A stretch of DNA of 37,930 nt from Myxococcus llanfairpwllgwyngyllgogerychwyrndrobwllllantysiliogogogochensis (GCF_006636215.1 NZ_VIFM01000091.1:1-37930), one strand, 5' to 3'. Shown: positions 9,307-17,805, numbered from the stretch's first letter. Numbers and translations are program-made. Notes: generated from the letters alone by a model not told the origin.

Positions 9307-10470
9307 TCAATGCCACTGTTCGATTCCACCCACCCACGTGGCCTGCACGGAGAGGTCCTCGCGCAGCAAGGTGAGGTCCGCGCGATGTCCGGCGGCGAGC
9401 ATTCCCAGTCGCCCCTCCAACCCGAGCACCTGCGCGGGATAGAGAGACGCCATGCGCAGCGCTTCCTCCAGCGGGACACCGAGCAGGTGGATGCAGTTGC
9501 GTACCGCCGCTGACATGTCGATGTCCGCGCCCGCCAGCGTCCCATCCTCCGTCACGAGCCGCCCGTCCCGGCGCAGGATGGTGTGGCCGTACAGCGTGAA
9601 GGTGGTCTCGTGGGTTCCCACGGGAGGCATCGCGTCCGTGACGAGCAGGACCTTGCCGCGGGGCTTGGCCTTCAAGAGCTGGCGCAGGTTCGCGGGGTGG
9701 ACGTGGTGGCCGTCGACGATGACGCCGCACCACGCCTCGTCGGCGCTGAATCCCGCCATCACCGGGCCGGGCTGGCGATTGAGCACTGGGGGCATCGCGT
9801 TGAACAGGTGCGTGAAGCCGCGCACGCCGGCCGCGATGGACTCCAGGGTCCGCTCGAAGCTCGCCGCCGTGTGGCCCGCGAACAACACGGCTCCGGCGTC
9901 GCTGAGGCGTCGGAGGAAGGTGTCCTCCACGCGCTCTGGTGCCAGGGTCATCAGGAGCCGTCCGCCCGCGCGGGACAGGCGCTCGGCGAGCGCGGTGAGG
10001 GACTCGAGGTCGCTCGCCTCGGGCTGACGGATGTAGCGCGGCGCGTGGACGCCAGCGCGCCCGGGGCTGATGAAGGGGCCTTCCAGGTGGATTCCGAGCA
10101 CCCCACCGCCGGGACGGGCCATCGCCTCGGAGGCCGCCTCGCAGGCGCGCGCGGTGAGGTCGGGCGCGTCGGTGATGAACGTGGGGAGCAGGCCCGTGGT
10201 CCCCGTGCGACGCATCGTCGTGGCGATGGCGAGCGCCGCGTCGACGGTGGGCGACTCGTTGAACAGCACGCCGCCCGCGCCGTTGACCTGGAGGTCGATG
10301 AAGCCCGGGACGAGCAGGGACTCGGAGGGCAGGGTGCGCGCGGTGACGCCCACGGGGGCTTCATGTCGTGGAACCACGGCGACGATGCGCTCGGCTTCGA
10401 GCACCACCGCGTGCCCGTCGAGAATGTGCTCCCCGGTGAACACGCGGGCACCCAGCAGGACCTGTCTCAT
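9307..10470 (-). CDS. nagA: N-acetylglucosamine-6-phosphate deacetylase
   Basis: 387 residues, full length for NagA. It hydrolyses GlcNAc-6-P to glucosamine-6-P and acetate in the cytosol. Family residues are in place: GFIDLQVNGAGG (56-67), the metal ligand Glu130 (HLEGPF), His200 (AGHT), His221 (THLFNAM) and catalytic Asp279 (VTDAM). The C-terminal strands return to complete the small beta domain (LREDLSVQATWVGG). The start codon overlaps the preceding nagB-II stop (TGATG, one shared base), so the genes are coupled. An in-frame extension further upstream lies inside the nagB-II gene and is rejected. Its position supports a nagR-nagBII-nagA operon, transcribed away from murQ. Confidence 0.95.
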   Translation of the reverse strand: MRQVLLGARVFTGEHILDGHAVVLEAERIVAVVPRHEAPVGVTARTLPSESLLVPGFIDLQVNGAGGVLFNESPTVDAALAIATTMRRTGTTGLLPTFITDAPDLTARACEAASEAMARPGGGVLGIHLEGPFISPGRAGVHAPRYIRQPEASDLESLTALAERLSRAGGRLLMTLAPERVEDTFLRRLSDAGAVLFAGHTAASFERTLESIAAGVRGFTHLFNAMPPVLNRQPGPVMAGFSADEAWCGVIVDGHHVHPANLRQLLKAKPRGKVLLVTDAMPPVGTHETTFTLYGHTILRRDGRLVTEDGTLAGADIDMSAAVRNCIHLLGVPLEEALRMASLYPAQVLGLEGRLGMLAAGHRADLTLLREDLSVQATWVGGIEQWH

Positions 10471-11507
10471 CACACGGTCTCCGTCACCTTGCGCAGATGG
10501 GCGGGGGCATCGGGGTCCAACCCGCGCGCGGTGGCCAGCCGGTGGACCGCCAGGTAGAAGCTCTGCACCTGGCACAGCGGGGCCAGCGCCACCGGCACTC
10601 CGGGCACGGTGGGAAGTGTCACGGCGCCGGGGACGGCGAGCACGGAGCGCACGTCGGCGCCCAGCTCCACCATGCGGCGCACCAAGCCGCGTGTCCCCTC
10701 CGCCGAACCGTCCTCCTGTCCCAGCGCGAGCACGGGGAAGCCCGGCCGCACGAGGCCGAGCGGTCCGTGAAGCACCTCCGCCGCGCTGAACGCCTCGGCG
10801 TGCAGTCGGCACGTCTCCTTGAGCTTCAACGCCAGCTCGAGCGCGGCGCCGAGCCCGCTGCCCCGACCGACGACGTAGAGACTCTGGGCCGGGGCCAGGG
10901 TCTCCAGCCCGGGCCACCAGTCGTGCGCGCGCGCCGCGTCCAGTGCCTCCGGGAAGGCGGCCACCGCTTCGCGCAGCCTCCCATCCGAGGACCAGTGCGC
11001 CACCAGTCGCAGGAAGGCGAGGCCGGAGAGCAGATAGGACTTGGTGGCGGCGACGCTCCGCTCAGGGCCCGCGCCCAGCGGGAGGCTCACGTCGCACAGC
11101 GCGCTCAAGGGTGCGGCGGGCTCGTTGACGAAGCCGACGACGAGCGCACCTCCCGCGCGCGCCGCCTCCGTCATCCGCAGCAGGTCGGGACTGCGCCCGG
11201 ACTGGGAGACGGCGATGAAGAGCGCGTCGCGCAAGTCCAGCGCGTGCGCGCCGTAGATGGACGCCACGCTGGGGCCCACCGAGGCGACAGCGCGTCCGAG
11301 CGTCGTCTCGATGAGATACTTGCCGTAGACGGCCGCGTGGTCCGAGCTGCCCCGTGCGCAGGTGACGACGAAGCGCGGAGGATGGCGGCGCAGGCGCTCA
11401 CCCAGCTCCGCGAAGGCATCTTCTCCGTGGGACAACTGGAGCCGAGCGACGTCCGCGGCCTGCGCGGCCTCGCGCGCCATGATGGGAAGGTGCGCTGACG
11501 GGGTCAT
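10470..11507 (-). CDS. nagBII: Glucosamine-6-phosphate deaminase of the SIS type (NagB-II)
   Basis: 345 residues with two SIS domains and no glutaminase domain, so it resembles the isomerase half of GlmS. NagB-II enzymes convert glucosamine-6-P to fructose-6-P and ammonia and replace classical NagB in Shewanella and other proteobacteria. Visible features: CARGSSDHAA (50-59) and SQSGRSPD (101-108) in the first SIS sugar-phosphate site, and in the second the 'KLKETCRLHAEAF' helix giving Glu231 and His236, HGPLGLV (247-253), and the C-terminal Lys340, matching the catalytic Lys of GlmS. It overlaps nagR by 4 bases (ATGA) and nagA by one. Other SIS deglycases are alternatives, but the nagA neighbour makes NagB-II most likely. 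Confidence 0.9.
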   Translation of the reverse strand: MTPSAHLPIMAREAAQAADVARLQLSHGEDAFAELGERLRRHPPRFVVTCARGSSDHAAVYGKYLIETTLGRAVASVGPSVASIYGAHALDLRDALFIAVSQSGRSPDLLRMTEAARAGGALVVGFVNEPAAPLSALCDVSLPLGAGPERSVAATKSYLLSGLAFLRLVAHWSSDGRLREAVAAFPEALDAARAHDWWPGLETLAPAQSLYVVGRGSGLGAALELALKLKETCRLHAEAFSAAEVLHGPLGLVRPGFPVLALGQEDGSAEGTRGLVRRMVELGADVRSVLAVPGAVTLPTVPGVPVALAPLCQVQSFYLAVHRLATARGLDPDAPAHLRKVTETV

Positions 11508-12295
11508 CGGTTCGGCTCCTGGGGCCCGGCGCCCCCGCTCATGTTCAGCTCCACGACGAAGTCATAGGCGTCGCCCCGGTACTGCGAGCGCACCAGCTCC
11601 AGCGGCGTGCCGTCTTCCATCAGCGTGCGGCGTTCGATGTAGAGCGCCGCCGCGCCTTCCGGCACGCGCAGGTGTTCCGCCTGCTCCGCGGTGAGCCGCA
11701 CCGCGGTCAACCGCTGGAGCGCGCGAAACGGCGTGAAGCCCCGGCTCCGCAGCACTCCGTACAGCGAGCCCTCCACCGTGCGCGGGTCCGGCAGGAAACG
11801 CGTGGGGATGACGGCGAGCTCCAGGGCCATGGGCGTCTCATTGGCCGTGCGCAGCCGGTGCAGCCGGCTCACCGTCGCTCCCGGACTCAGCCCGAGCGAC
11901 ATCGTCTCTTCCGGCGTCGCCACCGTCACCACGCGCTGGAGCCACACCGAGCCCGCTGACAGTCCGCGCGAGGCCATGTCGTCGGAGAAGCTCGTCAACG
12001 AGGACAGCCGCTGCTCCACGTACGGCACGCGATTGACGAATGTGCCCGCGCCTTGGCGCTGCTGGAGCAGTCCTTCCGTCTGGAGCTCGCGCAGCGCCTT
12101 GCGCACCGTGACGCGCGAGACGCCGAACCGCTCCACCAACTCCCGCTCCCCGGGGAGCGCATCCAGGTGTCCGAGCTGCCCACCGACGATGAGTCCTCGC
12201 AGGTGCCGCGCGAGCTGGAGATAGAGCGGCATCGGCAGCGCGTTTGAAATCGCGCCCTTGTCGAAAGGGTCGGCTCTACGTGGGTCCACCGACAT
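11504..12295 (-). CDS. nagR: GntR/HutC-family regulator, NagR-like
   Basis: 263 residues. An N-terminal GntR winged helix (about 20-90, with LPGERELVERFGVSRVTVRK as its core helices) is followed by a UTRA ligand domain (about 95-255), the arrangement of NagR/DasR repressors, which sense GlcN-6-P or GlcNAc-6-P. It is the first gene of the nagR-nagBII-nagA operon and is divergent from murQ-PTS-porin-hexosaminidase, the usual position of a local regulator. The ATG at 12295 has GAGG 4 bases upstream; an in-frame extension to 12358 would cross the likely promoter and is rejected. Control of both directions is inferred from TGGTAT half-sites in both promoters. Confidence 0.88.
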   Translation of the reverse strand: MSVDPRRADPFDKGAISNALPMPLYLQLARHLRGLIVGGQLGHLDALPGERELVERFGVSRVTVRKALRELQTEGLLQQRQGAGTFVNRVPYVEQRLSSLTSFSDDMASRGLSAGSVWLQRVVTVATPEETMSLGLSPGATVSRLHRLRTANETPMALELAVIPTRFLPDPRTVEGSLYGVLRSRGFTPFRALQRLTAVRLTAEQAEHLRVPEGAAALYIERRTLMEDGTPLELVRSQYRGDAYDFVVELNMSGGAGPQEPNR

Positions 12296-12322
12296 CGCTC
12301 CTCTCAGGTGTCGAACCAGTCG

Positions 12323-12352
12323 GATACCACTATAGCACCAGCCAGTATTCCC
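12323..12352 (-). promoter_or_regulatory. Candidate nagR promoter with TGGTAT half-site
   Basis: On the minus strand a good -10 hexamer TATAGT (12334-12329) lies 18 bases after a weak TTGGTC. A TGGTAT half-site follows immediately (12329-12324), where a bound repressor would block initiation, suggesting autoregulation. Confidence 0.45.
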
Positions 12353-12467
12353 GACCAACCAGAAAGCTCGGTCAGTCAGCTATCCCAAGTGGCTGAATGT
12401 CCTGGGGAATATCGGCATGGACGAAGTCGCATGTCGCACTGCGTCTCTGGAAAAAGCCGACTACTCC

Positions 12468-12495
12468 TTGAAATCCGGATTTTTGCTGGTATTGT
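12468..12495 (+). promoter_or_regulatory. Candidate promoter of the murQ-PTS operon
   Basis: TTGAAA (12468-12473) and TATTGT (12490-12495) are separated by 16 bases, matching the sigma-70 consensus at 5 of 6 and 4 of 6 positions. This leaves a leader of about 40 bases before murQ. Confidence 0.45.
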
Positions 12496-12518
12496 CATTG
12501 AGTCCAGTTTGATACCAG
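12486..12518 (+). promoter_or_regulatory. Inverted repeat CTGGTAT-N19-ATACCAG, candidate NagR operator
   Basis: Perfect 7-base arms at 12486-12492 and 12512-12518 cover the -10 box and presumed start site. TGGTAT resembles half-sites known for NagR/DasR-type GntR regulators, and the same half-site recurs at the nagR promoter. The 19-base gap is wide for one dimer, so each arm may be half of a degenerate site. Confidence 0.45.
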
Positions 12519-12539
12519 TTGTTGCCGGGGGGCACAGTC

Positions 12540-13448
12540 ATGGCGGAGGAGACGGAGCACATGGCTCGTCGTTTCCAGGGGTTGGACACCTGGGGGACGG
12601 CCGAGACGCTGGAGGCGCTCTGGGGCGGTCAGTCCCGGGCGGTGGCGGCCTGCCTGTCCGCGTTGCCGGCGTTGGGCGCGGCGGTGGAGGCCACGGTCGA
12701 CCGGCTGGCGAGGGGCGACGGGCGGCTGGTGTACGCGGGGGCGGGTTCGTCGGGCGTGCTGGCGGCGCTGGACGCGGTGGAGTTGGGGCCGACGTTCGAC
12801 TGGCCGGCGTCGCGGGTGGCGGTGGTGATGGCGGGAGGGTTGGACCTCTCTCACGGGCTCGACGCTGTCGCGGAGGATGACGAGGGCGCGGGTCGGGAGC
12901 GTGCGCTGCGGGCGCGGCTGGGACCCGAGGACGTGGTGCTGGGGGTCTCCGCCAGCGGGCACAGCGCCTTCACGGTGGGCGTGTTGGACGTGGCGCGCGG
13001 TCGCGACGCGCTCACGGTGGCGCTGGCGTGTCGCGCGAAGTCGCCGCTGGCACGTGTTGCGGCACACGAGGTGGTCGTCGCCTCGGGCGCGGAGGTCATC
13101 GCGGGCTCCACGCGGCTGGGCGCGGGGACGGCGCAGAAGGTGATGTTGAACCTCTTCTCCACCTCCGTCATGGCGGGGCTGGGGCGCGTCTTCGACAACC
13201 TGATGGTCGATGTGCGGCCGGAGAACGCGAAGCTGCGTCAGCGCTGCGTGGCCATGGTGGCGCGGCTTGCCCAGGTGGATGAGCCCCGCGCCGCCGAAGC
13301 GCTCACGGCACACGGCACCGTCAAACGCGCGGTGCTGGGACTCGCGGGGCTGGATGTCGCGCGAGCGGACGCGGCCCTGGAGCGCGCCGGGGGCAACCTG
13401 CGGCTCGCGCTGTCGGCGCTCTCCTCGGAGGAGGTAGACCCCTCATGA
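12540..13448 (+). CDS. murQ: N-acetylmuramic acid 6-phosphate etherase
   Basis: 302 residues with one SIS domain. MurQ removes the lactyl ether from MurNAc-6-P to give GlcNAc-6-P and D-lactate, feeding peptidoglycan sugar into the NagA route. Family signatures are present: YAGAGSSGVLAALDA (65-79), Glu81 in 'VELGPTF' and Glu112 in 'AEDDE'. Their 31-residue spacing equals that of the acid/base pair Glu83/Glu114 of E. coli MurQ. Also present are SASGHSAF (137-144), AGSTRLGAGTAQK (188-200) and NLMVDVRPENAKL (220-232). The ATG at 12540 follows a run of six G 7 bases upstream. It is the first gene of the operon and overlaps the PTS fusion gene by 4 bases (ATGA). Confidence 0.9.
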   Translation: MAEETEHMARRFQGLDTWGTAETLEALWGGQSRAVAACLSALPALGAAVEATVDRLARGDGRLVYAGAGSSGVLAALDAVELGPTFDWPASRVAVVMAGGLDLSHGLDAVAEDDEGAGRERALRARLGPEDVVLGVSASGHSAFTVGVLDVARGRDALTVALACRAKSPLARVAAHEVVVASGAEVIAGSTRLGAGTAQKVMLNLFSTSVMAGLGRVFDNLMVDVRPENAKLRQRCVAMVARLAQVDEPRAAEALTAHGTVKRAVLGLAGLDVARADAALERAGGNLRLALSALSSEEVDPS

Positions 13449-16024
13449 CCGGACTCCCGCTGAAGCTCGTCACCGCTCGTCCTTCCTCGGCCACGCTGCT
13501 GCTCTCCTCGCCGCTGTCGGGCTGGGCGGCGCGGCTGGAGGAGGTGCCCGACCCGGCCTTCGCCCAGCGCCTGGCGGGTGACGGCATCGTGGTGGACCCG
13601 ACCTCCGCCGAGCTGCGCGCGCCCTGCGACGGTGTCGTCATCTCCATCCACGCCTCGCGCCACGCGTGCACCCTGCGCGCCGAGACGGGGGCGGAGATTC
13701 TCCTCCACATCGGCATCGACACGGTGGAGTTGCGCGGCGAGGGCTTCACCGTCCATGTCCAGACGGGCCAGAAGGTGCGCACCGGAGACGTGCTGATTGG
13801 CTTTGACCTGGAGCTGCTCGCACGCAAGGCGCGCAGCCTCCAGACGCTCATGCTGGTGGTCAACGCCGAGGGCTACACCGTGACGGAGCGGGTGGAGGGT
13901 CGCTCGGTGTCCGTCGGGGAGCCGTTGCTCGCCGTCACGGGGAGCGCGCCGGTGGCGCCGGAGGGAGCGGGTGAAGGGGGTGCGACGAGGCAGGTCCGGC
14001 TGCTCATCGCGCATGGGTTGCACGCCCGTCCCGCGGCGGCGCTCGCCCAGCGGGCGCGGCAGCACGCGGGCACGGTGCGCGTCGCCTGTCATGGGCGCGT
14101 GGTCAACGGCAAGAGCGTGTCCGCGCTCATGGGCCTGGGGGCCACGCACGGAGACCTGCTGACGCTTCACGTGGAGGGAGAGGCGGCCGAACGCGTGGCG
14201 CAGGAGCTGGCGGAGTGGGTGGCCAGTGGACTGGGTGACCCGACGACGCCCGTCGCGGAGCCGGTGATGACCGCGCGCGGTATCACGCCCGTGCCCGTCG
14301 CGGCTCCGAGCTTCCTGCCCGGAAAGGAGCTGCTGCTCGAGGGCATCGTCGCGTCGCCGGGCTCCGCCGTGGGGCGGGCCGTCCGGGTCATCGACCTCCC
14401 CGTCGACCTGCCCGAGCAGGGACTCGGCGTGACGCTGGAAGAACAGCGCCTGTCGGAGGCCCTCGCCCGCGTCCGGAGAGAACTCGAAGAGGCGATGTCC
14501 GCGACGCCCGGGAATGGAGGCGCCCGCGCGGATATCTTCCGGGCGCACCTGGCGCTGCTGGATGACCCGGAGCTCATCGAGGCCGCGAATCGCGAGCTCG
14601 CCGCCGGACGTGGCGCGGCCTGGGCGTGGCGCGCGGTCGTCGAGCGACAGGCCGCCGTGCTGCTCGGCCTGGAGGACGCGCGACTGGCGGAGCGCGCGGG
14701 GGACCTGCATGACCTCGCGCGCCGCGTCGTCGCCGCGTTGACGGGGGAGGCCAGCTCGCGGATTCCCTCGACGTTGCCGCCGGAGGCCATTCTCGTCGCG
14801 GATGAGCTGCTGCCTTCGGAGCTGGCCGCGCTCGAGCCCCATCGCATCGCCGGCATCTGCACCGCGCGGGGTGGGCCCACCTCGCATGTCGCCATCCTCG
14901 CGTCGGGCATGGGCCTGCCCGCCGTCGTGGCCCTGGGGAATCAGGCCCTGGGCATTCCGGAGGGCGCGCCGCTCGTCCTCGACGGAGACCGGGGCGAGGT
15001 GCGGGTCTTCCCCTCCGAGGAGACGCGTGAGGCCACCCGTCGAGCGATGACGTCGCGCGCGGCCCACCGCCGTGTCCACCTGTTGACCGCGCACGAGGAC
15101 TGCCGCACCGCGGATGGAGTCCGCATCGAGGTGCTCGCGAACCTCGGTCGCCCGGGTGAGGCCGTGACGGCTCGTGACAAGGGCGCGGAGGGCTGTGGCC
15201 TCTTGCGCACCGAGTTCCTGTTCCTGGAGCGGGTCCGCGCGCCCGGTGAGGACGAGCAGTTGGCGCGCTACCAGGAAATCGCGGACGCGCTGGGCGGGCG
15301 GCCCGTGGTCATCCGCACGCTCGACGTCGGCGGTGACAAGCCGCTGGCCTACCTGCCACTGCCACACGAGGACAATCCGGTGCTGGGCCTGAGGGGCGTG
15401 CGGGTGTCGCTGCGAGAGCCCGAGCTGCTGCGCACCCAACTGCGCGCCATCCTCCGGGTCCGTCCCGTGGGGGTCTGCCGCATCCTCGTTCCGATGATTT
15501 CCTCGCGGGCGGAGCTGCGCGCCGTGCGCGCCCTTCTCGAATCAGAGCAGCGCGCGCTCGGCCTCACCGCGCCGATTCTCCTGGGCGCCATGGTGGAGGT
15601 CCCCGCCGCCGCGGTGCTCGCGGACCAACTCGCCGCGGAGGCGGACTTCCTGTCCATCGGGACCAATGACCTCACGCAGTACGTGCTGGCCGTGGACCGG
15701 GGCAACCCGCACCTCGCGGCGCGGCTGGATGGCCTGCATCCGGGAGTGCTGCGACTGGTGGCGAAGACGGTGGAGGGCGCGCGCGTCCATGGGCGCCCGG
15801 TGGCGGTGTGTGGTGGCGTGGCGTCGGAGCCTCGGGCCGCGCCGCTGCTGTTGGGGTTGGGCGTCACGGAGCTGTCCGCCACGCCCTCGGTGATTCCCGA
15901 CTTGAAGGCATTCATCCGCACGCTGTCCCTCGCGCGCTGCGAGCAGGTCGCGCGCGAGGCCCTGGAACTGGAGAGCGCGGAGGCGGTGCGCGCTCTGGTG
16001 TCGAGCACCTGGCCCGGGCTGTAG
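13445..16024 (+). CDS. PTS fusion protein IIA(Glc-type)-HPr-enzyme I
   Basis: 859 residues containing all soluble phosphotransfer parts of a sugar PTS in one chain. Residues about 15-165 are a Crr-type IIA domain with the two active-site histidines His73 and His88 (LLHIGIDTVEL). Residues about 182-265 are HPr, with phospho-His193 (AHGLHARPAA). From about 297 to the end is enzyme I, with phospho-His481 (GGPTSHVAI), the GTNDLTQYVLAVDR signature (739-752) and conserved Cys789 (AVCGG). Phosphate would pass from PEP through His481, His193 and His88 to the IIB domains of the next gene. It overlaps murQ by 4 bases. Fusions of this kind make the sugar system independent of general PTS proteins. Confidence 0.93.
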   Translation: MTGLPLKLVTARPSSATLLLSSPLSGWAARLEEVPDPAFAQRLAGDGIVVDPTSAELRAPCDGVVISIHASRHACTLRAETGAEILLHIGIDTVELRGEGFTVHVQTGQKVRTGDVLIGFDLELLARKARSLQTLMLVVNAEGYTVTERVEGRSVSVGEPLLAVTGSAPVAPEGAGEGGATRQVRLLIAHGLHARPAAALAQRARQHAGTVRVACHGRVVNGKSVSALMGLGATHGDLLTLHVEGEAAERVAQELAEWVASGLGDPTTPVAEPVMTARGITPVPVAAPSFLPGKELLLEGIVASPGSAVGRAVRVIDLPVDLPEQGLGVTLEEQRLSEALARVRRELEEAMSATPGNGGARADIFRAHLALLDDPELIEAANRELAAGRGAAWAWRAVVERQAAVLLGLEDARLAERAGDLHDLARRVVAALTGEASSRIPSTLPPEAILVADELLPSELAALEPHRIAGICTARGGPTSHVAILASGMGLPAVVALGNQALGIPEGAPLVLDGDRGEVRVFPSEETREATRRAMTSRAAHRRVHLLTAHEDCRTADGVRIEVLANLGRPGEAVTARDKGAEGCGLLRTEFLFLERVRAPGEDEQLARYQEIADALGGRPVVIRTLDVGGDKPLAYLPLPHEDNPVLGLRGVRVSLREPELLRTQLRAILRVRPVGVCRILVPMISSRAELRAVRALLESEQRALGLTAPILLGAMVEVPAAAVLADQLAAEADFLSIGTNDLTQYVLAVDRGNPHLAARLDGLHPGVLRLVAKTVEGARVHGRPVAVCGGVASEPRAAPLLLGLGVTELSATPSVIPDLKAFIRTLSLARCEQVAREALELESAEAVRALVSSTWPGL

Positions 16025-16051
16025 CCCGGCTCCCAACCCTGGAGGTACGTC

Positions 16052-17770
16052 GTGGTGAGCAACTCGTTTGCTGGAGTGCAGCAACTCGGGCGTGCGTTGA
16101 TGTTGCCCATTGCCGTGCTGCCCATCGCGGGCCTGCTGCTGCGGTTGGGGCAGCCGGACCTGCTGGACATCGCCTTCGTCGCGGCGGCCGGAGACGCCAT
16201 CTTCTCGAACCTCGGCCTGCTGTTCGCCGTGGGCGTGGCCGTCGGCTTCGCCAAGGAGAACCATGGCGCGGCGGGGCTTGCGGGCGCGGTGGGCTACTTC
16301 ATCATCATCCAGGGCACGCAGGCGCTGGTGACCATTCCGCCCGAGGTGACGGCGGGCCTGGAGGGCGCGGCGAGAGACCTGGCGCTGTCCACCTTCAAGA
16401 CGCGGCTGGCGGCGAAAATCAGCACGCCGGCCGGCATCCTCGCGGGCCTGAGCGCGGGCCTGCTCTACAACCGCTTCAAGGACACGAAGCTGCCGGAGTA
16501 CCTGGCGTTCTTCGGAGGGCGCAGGTTCGTTCCCATCGTCACCGGCTTCGCCTGTCTGCTGTTTGCCCTGGCGTTCGGCTTCGCCTGGCCGGTGGTGGAG
16601 CTGGGGCTGGATGGGGCCAGCCGCTCGGTGGTCTCCGCCGGAGGACTGGGGCTGTTCCTCTATGGCTTCTTCAATCGACTGCTCATCGTCACCGGGCTGC
16701 ACCACATCATCAACAACCTCGCCTGGTTCGTGCTCGGCGACTTCAACGGCGTGACGGGAGACCTGAAGCGCTTCTTCGCCGGGGACCCGTCGGCCGGCGC
16801 GATGATGGCGGGCTTCTTCCCGGTGATGATGTTCGGTCTGCCGGCGGCGTGCCTTGCCATGTATCACGCGGCACCCCAGCGCAATCGCGCCAGGGTAGGC
16901 GGCGTGCTGCTGTCCATGGCGCTCACCTCCGCGCTGACGGGCGTCACCGAGCCGGTGGAGTTCGCCTTCATGTTCCTGGCCCCGCCGCTGTACCTGCTCC
17001 ACGCGGTGCTGACGGGTATGTCGCACGTCATCATGAACGTGCTCGGCGTGAAGCTCGGGTTCGGCTTCTCCGCGGGGCTGTTCGACTACGTGTTGAACTA
17101 CGGCAAGTCCACCCAGCCGCTCATGTTGCTGCCCGTGGGACTCGCCTACTTCGGCGTCTACTACGGCGTGTTCCGCTTCATCATCGTCCGCTTCAACCTC
17201 AAGACACTCGGTCGCGAGGATGAGCTCGCCGCCGTGAGTGCCCCGAGTGAGGGCCGGAGCCTTCCCGCTCCGGCCCTGGCCCGAGGCGAGGCGTACCTGA
17301 AGGCGCTCGGAGGCGTGGCCAACCTGAAGGAAGTGGACGCCTGCACCACGCGCCTGAGGCTCCAGGTGGTGGACTCGGAGCGTGTGGACGAGGCCACGCT
17401 CAAGCAGCTCGGGGCGCGCGGTGTGCTGCGTCCCGCGCGAGGAAGTGTGCAGGTCATCATCGGTCCCGAGGCGGACCAGCTCGCCGCCGAGGTGAAGCAG
17501 GCGCTCCAGGGCGCCGCGGCGCCCGGGGCCGAGCACCGCACCCTGGCGAGGGCCATGCTCGACGCCCTGGGTGGCGCCGCCAACGTGCGCGTCGTGGACA
17601 GCTGCACCACGCGGCTGCGGCTGAGCGTCGCGGACGCGTTGCTGGTGAATGACGCGAAGCTTCAGGGGCTGGGGACGCGAGGCGTGGTGAAGCCCGTCAG
17701 CGGCAGCGTGCAGGTCATCCTCGGTCCCACCGCGGAGCGTGTCGCGGACGAGCTGCGCGCGATGCTCTAG
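16052..17770 (+). CDS. nagE: PTS N-acetylglucosamine-type permease, IIC with two IIB domains
   Basis: 572 residues. Residues 1-385 are a glucose/GlcNAc-family IIC membrane domain with about eight to ten transmembrane segments, LHHIINN (216-222) and GVTEPVEF (297-304), the latter being the sugar-binding TEP motif. Two IIB domains follow, about 411-485 and 497-571, with phospho-cysteines Cys431 (DACTTRLRL) and Cys518 (DSCTTRLRL). The usual NagE has one IIB. The sugar would be phosphorylated as it enters the cell, giving GlcNAc-6-P for NagA and possibly MurNAc-6-P for MurQ, since no separate MurP is present. The GTG at 16052 has GGAGG 6 bases upstream; GTG 16055 is equally possible. It lies 27 bases after the phosphotransfer fusion. 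Confidence 0.92.
   Translation: MVSNSFAGVQQLGRALMLPIAVLPIAGLLLRLGQPDLLDIAFVAAAGDAIFSNLGLLFAVGVAVGFAKENHGAAGLAGAVGYFIIIQGTQALVTIPPEVTAGLEGAARDLALSTFKTRLAAKISTPAGILAGLSAGLLYNRFKDTKLPEYLAFFGGRRFVPIVTGFACLLFALAFGFAWPVVELGLDGASRSVVSAGGLGLFLYGFFNRLLIVTGLHHIINNLAWFVLGDFNGVTGDLKRFFAGDPSAGAMMAGFFPVMMFGLPAACLAMYHAAPQRNRARVGGVLLSMALTSALTGVTEPVEFAFMFLAPPLYLLHAVLTGMSHVIMNVLGVKLGFGFSAGLFDYVLNYGKSTQPLMLLPVGLAYFGVYYGVFRFIIVRFNLKTLGREDELAAVSAPSEGRSLPAPALARGEAYLKALGGVANLKEVDACTTRLRLQVVDSERVDEATLKQLGARGVLRPARGSVQVIIGPEADQLAAEVKQALQGAAAPGAEHRTLARAMLDALGGAANVRVVDSCTTRLRLSVADALLVNDAKLQGLGTRGVVKPVSGSVQVILGPTAERVADELRAML
17282..17764 (+). repeat. Tandem duplication of the IIB coding segment
   Basis: Segments 17282-17506 and 17540-17764 encode two IIB domains sharing the CTTRLRL active site, a KxLxxLGxRGV segment and GSVQVIxGPxA. 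They are clearly homologous but well diverged, so the duplication is not very recent. Confidence 0.8.
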
Positions 17771-17805
17771 CACCCGACTCCCCATTCTCTCTTCCAACCG
17801 AATGA

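Noticed and set aside
10471-10917. Longer N-terminus for nagA
   Set aside because: The extension lies within the nagB-II coding region and does not resemble NagA; the ATG at 10470 overlaps the stop as in a coupled operon.
12296-12539. Canonical DasR-type operator (TGGTCTAGACCA)
   Set aside because: No close match occurs; only TGGTAT half-sites are found.
12540-13448. MurQ gene as a GckR-like or GlmS-like SIS regulator
   Set aside because: The acid/base glutamates and NLMVDV segment typical of the etherase are present, and no second SIS domain or regulatory helix bundle is seen.
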